64,000 bases of DNA, from positions 930,001 to 994,000 of the forward strand of contig NC_083645.1 in the NCBI RefSeq assembly GCF_963576545.1, in the 5' to 3' direction. The position numbers and the translations under genes were made by a program. Of the stretch, positions 50,852 to 59,600 are shown in pieces. Within the stretch, counting starts at the first letter, position 1; every line of letters starts with the position of its first letter. The notes under the pieces were generated by a model. It did not search any database. It saw only the letters and a program-made list of their open reading frames with translations, and had not been told where the DNA came from. This stretch comes from Limanda limanda. Taxonomy: Eukaryota > Chordata > Actinopteri > Pleuronectiformes > Pleuronectidae.

Positions 50852-51175
50852 GGAATTGATTAGTATTGCTAAAGTGGTAAATGTAGCTCTTGTTAAACGG
50901 AGTTTTTCCACACAGATGTTTGGTTAAATTGTATTTTGCTGAACCTGCTGGCAGAGGTAAGAGCTGCTAAGTAATTTGGAACCCGTTTTCCTGTTAACCC
51001 CACAGGCATAAGCAATGTGGGGTACTAGCTGTCTCTCATTGATCCTTTTTTGTTTTAGTTTGTTGTTTTTGTGCAGAAAGTGGTTAGAGCAGTTGCTAGG
51101 GGGCACTTCCATGACTGTCTAGGTGATTTTCAGCGTGCTTAAGGTTAACCGGGTTACTGGGTTTTGTGCTTAATT
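50852..51175 (+). mobile_element. Leader-region remnant after the primer binding site
   Basis: About 300 bp of presumptive untranslated leader follow the primer binding site; GAGGTAAG near 50954 resembles a splice donor. There is no long frame. The 3' boundary with host DNA is uncertain. Confidence 0.4.
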
Positions 51176-51438
51176 TATCTTTATATTTATTTATTCATAT
51201 TTATATTTAACTATAATAATACAAATAATAATAATAATACCAATAATAATAATAAATAAGCACCACGGAGATGACACCCAGTTATAATCTACTTAATAAA
51301 GCCACTGTACTGATGAATTGTGCTTTCTTCTCCTTCATTTGTCCTTTCACTCGCTCCCTGCCCTTCTCCTTTCTTGTCCACTCACTCTGAACCTCTCTGA
51401 CCCTCTCCTCCATCCATCCCTCCTCTTGCTCTCTGCAG

Positions 51439-51584
51439 GGTGTTGATGGAGAGCCATTCGAATGACAGCCGGGACAGTGGTCATCACTGGTGGAATTCTT
51501 GCTACGGTTATATTACTACTTATCATCGCAGTACTGTGCTACTGCAGGCTGCAGACTGCAGGATGCTACTGCAAGCTGCAGTAG
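51439..51584 (+). CDS. fam163: FAM163-family first coding exon (possibly damaged)
   Basis: A pyrimidine-rich tract and CTGCAG acceptor (AG at 51437-51438) precede 23 bp of 5' UTR and ATG at 51462. The 31 codons to 51554 read [18 protein letters not shown], then [13 protein letters not shown], the near-invariant N-terminus of FAM163A/B. These are small vertebrate proteins with one transmembrane segment (here about residues 7-26) followed by a Cys-rich juxtamembrane stretch. In the family, as I recall, this exon stops after CRLQ and splices to an exon starting YYCCKK. Here no GT donor follows. Instead the text continues TAGCYCKLQ, a duplication of CYCRLQ, then TAG at 51582-51584. The second coding exon was not found downstream in the window. 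It could be a paralogue fragment, a mutated gene, or a gene using an unusual donor. A versus B cannot be told from this exon. Confidence 0.78.
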
Positions 51585-51631
51585 CACAGCTGCAGTAGAT
51601 TCATTTTCTACCGAATAGTAGAAAATGAATC
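51564..51631. repeat. Two adjacent palindromes after the FAM163 exon
   Basis: Arms TGCTACTGCA (51564-51573) and TGCAGTAGCA (51577-51586) form a hairpin with a 3-nt loop. Arms GATTCATTTTCTAC (51598-51611) and GTAGAAAATGAATC (51618-51631) form a second with a 6-nt loop. Confidence 0.9.
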
Positions 51632-51877
51632 CCCTCAATTCTGCACTCAGTATTGATTATATAGTATATAACTGTACGGATTTAAACTGCTTTTAAATCG
51701 ACAAAAGATGAGACGATCTCTCTCTGCATGTATTATGTCATTTAACAAAGTATTTCAGTAAGTGAAATTCTAACCTTATGATGTTGGTAAAAGATTAGTA
51801 ATTTCAATAAGCTATATGCATAATATTTCATGTATTACATTTCAATTCTTTATTAAACAGTTCATCACAGTTATAGT
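51632..51877. other. No gene seen
   Basis: AT-rich spacer between the FAM163 exon and the direct repeats. Confidence 0.5.
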
Positions 51878-52060
51878 GAAGATCGGTCAATGTGAACACA
51901 TTCCGGGGGTCTCGGGGGGTCTCGCGGGGCACCGTTGAGCCATTTTGTGACGCCCATCGAAAATTCCTCCAGAATACGTAAATTTTCACAACTTTCTAAT
52001 TTTCTGCAAATTTTGGTAAGAATTTGAGCATGTTAAAGCCCTCAAAAAGCCAATTCATTT
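51878..52060 (+). repeat. Direct repeat R1 of an interspersed element
   Basis: From 'gaagatcggtcaatgtgaac' to 'ctcaaaaagccaattcattt'. It is repeated at 52778-52950 with about 90% identity. R1 has an extra 10-bp TCTCGCGGGG-type duplication. Confidence 0.88.
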
Positions 52061-52777
52061 AATAAATGATAATAATAATAATAATAATAATCATAATAAT
52101 AATAACTAAAATTTCTAGGGCTGCAAAGCAGCACTGGGTGGGCCCGAGGACATGCATTTTGAAGCGTTGAATGCTTTTTGCCTGATAAAAAAAAACACGA
52201 CTGAGGAAATATTGATACATAGAGCTGTTCAGGCTTGGACTCTGATCATGAGACAGAAGTTTGGTGGTGATAGGACAATGCACAGTGGACTTTTTTAGCG
52301 CGCCGTACCTCAATGATTACACGGTTTGAGGAAATGTCCCAATTCTGAGCGAGAAAGAGACGTGACCTTTGCAAGACATAAAGTTCCCTTTGATCTAGGA
52401 AGACAGACACTGCAGGAGTGGAGTTGTTTGTTTACGGCTCAGCATCAAAGGATTCATGGTCCATGTATGACCGCGTTACAGAACATCGTGTTTTAATGGC
52501 GTGTAATCAAACTTTGACGCCACCCCACGGTCACACTGTGTGACGGAAAAAAAATCCGTCAGTCAGTTTTTATCTCCATCTTGTTGTGATGACACTCATC
52601 TCAATTTGAAGTTGATCCGATGAAAGCCGTGGTACAAGTACATCAAAGTAAAAATGTGGAATATGGCCAAAATGGCCACTAAATGCCAATTAGCAGGGTT
52701 CCTGTTGTGTTTTTCCAATTGCACCTAAAGACTTTTTTGTTTGTCTGGTCATGATACACCTGTATATTGATTTTTGG
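52061..52777. repeat. Interior of the interspersed element
   Basis: Begins with an (AAT)n tract (52068-52105), then 'gggctgcaaagcagcactgg' and 'gtgggcccgagga', words typical of a percomorph repeat. There is no coding potential. The 900-bp spacing of the flanking repeats suggests a tandem or LTR-like arrangement. Confidence 0.5.
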
Positions 52778-52950
52778 GAAGACCGGTCAATGTGAACACG
52801 TTCCAGGGGTCTCGGGGGGCACCGTTGAGCCATTTTGGGACGCCCATTGAAAATTCCTTCAGAATACGTAAATTTTCACCACTTTCTAACTTTCTGCAAA
52901 TTTTGGTAAGAATTTGAGCATGGTAAAGCCCTCAAAAAGCCAATTAATTT
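52778..52950 (+). repeat. Direct repeat R2
   Basis: Second copy of R1, exactly 900 bp downstream of it. Confidence 0.88.
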
Positions 52951-52970
52951 CCCTGAATAATAATATCTCA

Positions 52971-53095
52971 CCTGACCTTTGATGTCAGTGCTCGGGCCCT
53001 AAATAATAATCCTTACAATTTCAATAGGGTCTCACTTGACCTTTGATGTCAGTGCTCGGGCCCTACCTGACCTTTGATGTCAGTGCTCGGGCCCT
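52971..53095 (+). repeat. Three copies of a 30-bp motif
   Basis: 'tgacctttgatgtcagtgct' followed by CGGGCCCT occurs at 52971-53000, 53035-53064 and 53066-53095. It is the terminal motif of the same interspersed repeat. Confidence 0.92.
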
Positions 53096-53331
53096 AATAA
53101 TACCATTCTACATCACGTTGAGATACCAAGTGTCATGTTTCAATACTTTTGAAATACTGCGTCAGGTTTTAAAAAAATTATATTTTCATTGTAATGACTT
53201 GCAGGATTTTATTTTTAACCACAGAGTATCCGTAGGTTTGACCCTTAGCGTTTGACTGGTGGGTGTGTTCTGTTGGCGGACGGCAGGTGGCGGTAGCGTT
53301 TCATGTTGCAGAAAGAAATAAAACCAGACGA

Positions 53332-53345
53332 AGTACCATAGCAAC
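53332..53345 (+). promoter_or_regulatory. Candidate RFX X-box upstream of tctn1
   Basis: AGTACCATAGCAAC has the X-box layout: an imperfect left half, an AT spacer and a perfect RGYAAC right half. It lies 12 bp before the start codon. RFX factors drive many ciliary genes through this site. Assignment is by motif only. Confidence 0.5.
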
Positions 53346-53354
53346 GGTTAAACA

Positions 53355-53365
53355 AAGATGGCGGC
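53355..53365 (+). promoter_or_regulatory. Candidate YY1 site overlapping the tctn1 start codon
   Basis: AAGATGGCGGC is the classical YY1 element of TATA-less vertebrate promoters and here also forms the ATG context. Transcription would then start just upstream, leaving a very short 5' UTR. Confidence 0.45.
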
Positions 53366-53625
53366 CTCCGGCGCTGAGCTGCTGTCGTGTATCTTCTGTT
53401 TAACTCTCTTGGCCAATGTTGTGACTACAGACGAAAATGTAACGAGCCACGATTTCAATGCGACTGCATCCGATGAATTTACTGTTACATCGAACGTCAC
53501 AGACAGTTACACAACAATATTGGAGGCCACAGAACCGACGTCGAGCTACACCAGCACCGTTCAACCCACCGCAGCCGCCCAGCCCCTGCCCGTGTCCGGC
53601 CGGCTGCTCCTCCCTGCTACTGACG
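53358..53625 (+). CDS. tctn1: tctn1 exon 1
   Basis: Begins ATG in an AAGATGG context. Encodes the signal peptide MAASGAELLSCIFCLTLLAN and a Thr/Ser-rich linker with several N-glycosylation sequons. Donor GTAATC at 53626; the exon ends after one base of a codon. Confidence 0.88.
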
Positions 53626-56600
53626 GTAATCTGTGTTCACAGCTCACTCATAACATACTGTCTCTTCTTATCACTACTGTAAGTAACGATGTCACTTTGG
53701 TCCACTTTCTGTGCTAAACAGCTCTTGTGCATGTAAGAGTTTATTTGTTAATAACGCATACAAACATTAACAATCTCAGCTACAACCATTTGCACTTCAT
53801 GTTGGTTTATTCAGAGCTCACTGAGCCTGATCAGATAAAGCTTCTCAGCAGGATGACGGCACTTTATTATCCGTGGTTTGTTGTGCGTCAGTTGACAGGT
53901 TGTGTCCCTGTGACGAGCACAGAGGTGCGTGTGACATCAACTGCTGCTGTGACGCAGAGTGTGATGAGGAGCTGCCTCTCTTCACCGGCTGCTCAGTGTC
54001 CACCGTCAGGCAAGTGTCCCGTTGCTCAGCGCGGCAGCATGTTCCTGCTCCCTGCTTGTACTTCAGTAGAGACCCAGCTACAGGCGTGTTGTGTTATACT
54101 CTATGTAATGCAACTTTTAGTGAACAAAAATAGCAGGATATCAGTTACATAATGTAAAGCATCTGTATTGAAATAAACAGCAATAAGCAGAGAAGACAGT
54201 TTATTTTTTTTTTAATAATGATGAACTATATCAAATAATGGTACATGTGCAAATAGATGCTATTCACAATTACATGCCAGGTAAAACACTTTGAGGAAGG
54301 GTTGAAAAACTTCCATGTTCAGTTTGACTTAATGCACTGTATTTCCACTGCACTGTCACTGCAACACAATCTGTGATATAACAATCCGCTGCTCTCATTA
54401 TAACAGAAATTCTCTTTTTGAGGGTTAGGGGCAGAAGATGTCACAGCTTGTTAAAGCCCTGTGAGACAAATTGTGATATGTGAATATGGGCTATATAAAT
54501 AACATTTGATTGATTGATTTTTTTTATTCACCATTTCCATGCCACAGTTTTTCAAGTGTAGTGACGTTACTGTTTCTGAAAACTCCCTGCAGACGTTTCA
54601 TTGAAACAATGACCAGATTGACAAGGGGTTAGCTCTTCAAATGCATTTGATTTGGCACTTCCCTGCAGGAAGTGTTTACGCAATGCTATCTTAACGGCAA
54701 TTAGAAGTCAAATATGACTGGATGTAATAAGTGTATGAAAGCGTTACTGTTACAGAGGAGAAAGCTATAGCAGCAGAGCACTGGGTAAGACATACTCTTG
54801 TTTTAATCACAAGGTTAGTGTGCAGCATTTTAAAATTTCAAATGAAGGTCTGGTTTTCTGTGCGGTGATGCAGTTGAGTAACTTAAAGGCCACTATTTTA
54901 AGGTAATACAAACGTTAAATTGCATGCTTGTTTGTAGAGGTGTTTGTCGTGTGATGTTTTATCAGTATGAATATGACTCTTAATGTTTTTGTTTGTCCTT
55001 TTGATTGCAGTGGCAACAAACAGCTTTGCAGCTGTGATGTAGCGTCGTACTCTCTGAGGAGCACCATAGACGGCTACTCAGAGCTTCAGCCATCCGTCAG
55101 GAAGGAGACAAATTATGACATTTTTTGCATTCAGTCACAAAATCGTAAGTTATCAGTCAGTATGTTTCCTTCAGTTGTAGGCTGGTTTTATTTTTTCCTG
55201 TTTTTTCAGAATATGCTGAATATTATTGCGTATTGATGTATTTTGATATCAGTTTCTCCATTTTCAAGTCCTTCTGTATTATTCTTTGTAGGCATTGATG
55301 GATGGTCTCATCCCGCACCTTCTCTTCCAACCGACAGTAGCTTTGATTCGCTGTTTAAACAATTTACCAGCTTCCTTTTTGGCTTGGAGGAAAACACTGC
55401 AGAGCTCCAGGCCCCATCTGGATACCAGGTACATCTCTTCTGATATAGTAACTGCTGCTCATTTTCTTCATTAACACAATTAACATCAGATTGTGATGTT
55501 CTCTTTGTTTTCAGTATGGGGATGTGCTGGTGACATCAGGGGAAGATGGAGACAGAGGGATGTTCTGGTCGCCCGCTCCTGGTGTCACTGCTGATTGTGT
55601 GGACACAAGTCCTGCAGGTAGCTTCTACTCACCTATGTGACACTGCCACCTCAGCTGAACTGTGGCCACTGTGGTCTCTCTTTCCTCTCTCTCCTCTCCC
55701 CTCTTTTCCACCAATCTCTCCTCTCCTCCCCATTTTCTTTGCTCACCCCAACTGGGTGAGGCAGATGGCCACCCACATTGAGTCTGGTTCTGCTAGAGGC
55801 GACAGTGGCTCAGGGAGTGGGTTGTTGAATAACCAGAGGGTCGGTAGTTCAATCTTTGGGCATTGAATTGAACCCCAAATTGCTCCTGATGGCTCTGCTG
55901 GCAGTGAGTGTGATGTGTGACAGAGAAAGTGCTCTTCATGAATGCAATGTATGAAGTGTGTGTGTGTGTGTGAAAAGCAAAACTTTAATGTAAAGCACTT
56001 GGAGTGGTCAGCAAGACTAGAAGGCAGACAAGACCATTACAGACGTATTACCTGTCTGTTGTTTAAGGCTAATCAGTTCAAGGAACTCCTGATGTAGCAA
56101 TCCCTGGATCCCACATCAAACAGTAGGCTGTTTTCAGTGTGTTGGAATAGTAATTTATGGTCACCTTAACTAAACAGAGAATGCTGACCAAAAAGGTCTG
56201 AGGGATTCTGCATCCTCCCATTTTTTTTAATTTACTTTATATGTTTTTGTATTTATTTGCTGAGACTGTATTCTTTTCTTTTTAGCATTTCTGTGGTAAT
56301 GCTTCACAGTTTTTTAAAATGTAGGCAATTGACTTTCCTATTTAACCAAACACAACAGTAGCTCTGAGGTCACAAGTTTTTTTTAAAGCTCCACTAAGTC
56401 AGCCCTGACCATCTGAAAACATTCCACCACCGAAATAGTTGCAAAGCAGCAATAACTCATGATGTGGAAAATTGGTTTTGTTTAATGAGTGGAATAAGTT
56501 TCTGAATTTGAAAACATCGGTGTAGCTTAGAAGAATGTCCTCTCTGCTGATAAATACACAACATTTCTCAATGCCAATAGTGTCATTAGAAGTTCTAACA

Positions 56601-59600
56601 ACACAAGTCTGGTAAGAATTGTTCATTTTATTTCTAATATGACTTAGCCGAAGTTACTCATGGACAATTTGTGGGAGTGTTGTCATAATTCACACAGCCC
56701 ACAACAAATAAAATTGAAACACAATTTCATGGATGATACCTTTGAACGACACCCTGAAGCATCTGAGCCACCCAGCAGATATATACAGCCCAGTGGTGTA
56801 GTGAGCATGAAATAAAAAAATATATTGTTTAAAACTGCATTAAATAAGCATCTCTCAAATCCGTCGCTTGCTATGTCAGGTAATTATTTGTTAAAGGAAA
56901 TAAACGTAGCCTACTACTGTATGCTAGTTTCTTATTTCCAAAATGCTCCAGAGAGTTTATAAATGAAGTATTTAAAAAATGTACTTTCATGTTGAACCTT
57001 TGTCGCAACAGCCTTCTTAATAGACGACAGCAGAGGGTGTTCCCGGCATGTAAACCTCGATCGGGACTGCAGCTCTCTGCCAGCCCTCAATATGGGCACC
57101 TACACTGACATCCAGCTCTTAACTGTGAGTCTCACTCTTACTCTTACTGCTCTACATGCTTGTTCCTGAAAGAAAGTCCACTCTCAAACAGTCTTACTCT
57201 CACATAATATTTGAGTTATGCTGAACATACTTCAGGACTTTGGCTGTGATTGAGGGGGCACTCCACCAAACTTTCAATACATACAATAGTTCCTTCACTT
57301 TTTTTAAGTGCAATGCGTAATGACTGACAAGGGATGTGTTTTGGGTGGACATTTAATTCCCTCCTTTTTGAAAAAATAAATTAACGTGTGAATGTCTGTA
57401 AAATAAAGTATAAAAATAAATAATCAAGATTAACAATCAATTGTCTTGCCCACTGCACTAAGAGAGTTATTTTAAAGATGTTAAAATAATTGTTTTCCTA
57501 CTCTACAGGGGACGAAGAACGATGCAGCAGTAAGTATTCAAATTATTTTATTTGTTTAACCAACAGCAACAAAAATGTATAATGATTCTGAATTATCTTG
57601 CTCTAGCTGCTGAAAGCAAATTTAATTAATCTAAATCCATAAATTGGAATTAGTAAATCACATTTTTCTTCACATAACCTTCCGTCCTAGTTTACAGTTT
57701 TCATCACATTGTATTAGTATTTAGTTATTTAGTTAGTTTGTATTTTGTTAGAAGCAAACAATGTAGACAACATAAACTAAATCAACAGTGCATGTAAGGA
57801 GTAGTGACTGAACACGCTCAGATATGAAAAAAACTATATCTGTGTGAGTGTGTGTTATATTCCTTCTTTCTCACTTTTACTGAATCAAAGCTGCCCTGAA
57901 GTAAATTTTTCTTTCTGCGAGAACTTAAATCATCCATGCTTTTACCTCACATTTATTGTGTAAAGTTCAAGTCTAAGTTACCTTCTATTGTCATTCATCC
58001 TCATACAAAGTTTACAACTCAGGGAAATGTCTTGCCTCATGGACCAAAGTGCAAAAATACATAGAACATAACAAGAGAACAGGACTAGGAAAGTGAGTGT
58101 TTTGCGGGTGATTAGGATGATTTTTACATATGAATGTAAACAGTGAAAAGTTGCCTCGATTCACATGACAAATAATACTAAACACATTATAAACAGGAGA
58201 GAAAATAAAGCAGTGATATGCGCTGTAGTAATTGTCAAATTGTTAATTTGAATAACTATAGAATATAAGTTAATGACTAAAAATATTATATTGAGTATAT
58301 TTATAAAAGTAATAGTACACATTGTTTGTATAATATTAAAAAAGTATAAAGTATATATTATAATTAGGGCTGGGCAAGTTAACTCGTTTAATCGAGTTAA
58401 CTCAAGTGATGAGTTAACTCAAGTGATGAGTTAACTCAAGTGATGAGTTAACTCGATTAATTATTTTATCTTGCATTAACTCAGGTTTGATTATTTATTG
58501 TTTTATTGTGAAAGTCAGGCTTTTATTTTGTGAAAGTCTGTTGCTGACTGCTGCAGAACAGGAAAAAAGAAAATAATTGGCGGATAAACAATCGAGTTAA
58601 CTCATCACTTGAGTTAACTTTTAAAACGAGTTAACTTGCCCAGCCCTAATTATAATAGAATATAATAGAGTACTATAATATCCAATTTAATTGTATTTTA
58701 TTTGTATTGTGCAAATCTAAATATACATTATCTAATGGTTCAGGATTCACCTGATCCAGAACCAACTATAGGCTTTATCAAAGATACACATGTAAAGTTT
58801 AACCTTAACTGTAGAGATTGTGTCTGCCTCCCGAACCCAGAGTGGGAGCTGGTCATTAGTAACTTTTAACAGGGCTGTTTCGGTGCTGTGATGGATTCTA
58901 AATCCTGACCGAAGGTCTTCCATCAAACCATTACTATCTAAGTAATCACAAAGCTGGTTAGCAACAGCTGTTTCAAGGATTTTTTTAAATGAAGGGCAGT
59001 TTTAATATGGGTCTATAATTAGCTAAAACATCTGGATCAAGAGTGGGCTTTTTAAACAGAGGTTTAATTACAGCTACCTTAAAAGCTTGTTGTATTTAGC
59101 TGGTTAACAAAGACGTATTAATCTGATTCAACATGGAACTGTCAATTAGGGGGAACACTTCCTTCAAAAGTCTAGTTGGGACATAGTCTAATGGACAAGT
59201 TGATGGTTTAGATCCGTGAATCTCAACTGGTGGATGGCGACCCAAAAGTGGGTGGCAGACTCGTTTCTGTGGTGCCGTCTATTCACACTCCTTAACAGTA
59301 TGTTGTATTACCTTGTGTCCCTAAGATGCACTTTTTGGTGTTTTATTTAAACGCAGCTAATTGAGTGTAAAAGGGATAAGGTAATCAGAAGAAAAATACA
59401 TTTTGTACACTTGAATCTTTTTGCACTTTTTGAATTTATTTTGAGTTTGTGGATAAAAGCTGCTACTCAAGACACTGAATTTTTTCCATAGTGCAGTGTT
59501 GGTTGTCATAGATTCAGTGTGAGTATTCTCAGCTAAAGCTACATAATTTTAGTCTTTTTGAAACTACTTTTCAGTAGTTGGACTTTTTTATTTCATGTTT

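Noticed and set aside
53899..53899. Alternative exon 2 acceptor ending ACAG at 53898
   Set aside because: It puts the Cys-rich hallmark out of phase with exon 1. The acceptor ending at 53891 is in phase.
54014..54015. GT donor four bases downstream of the GC donor of tctn1 exon 2
   Set aside because: Using it joins exon 3 in a frame that meets a stop within ten codons, whereas the GC donor keeps the conserved GNKQLCSCD frame.
53727..54152. 141-codon frame overlapping tctn1 exon 2
   Set aside because: It is in a different frame from the CPCDEHRGACDINCCCD hallmark and includes the intron before the exon 2 acceptor.
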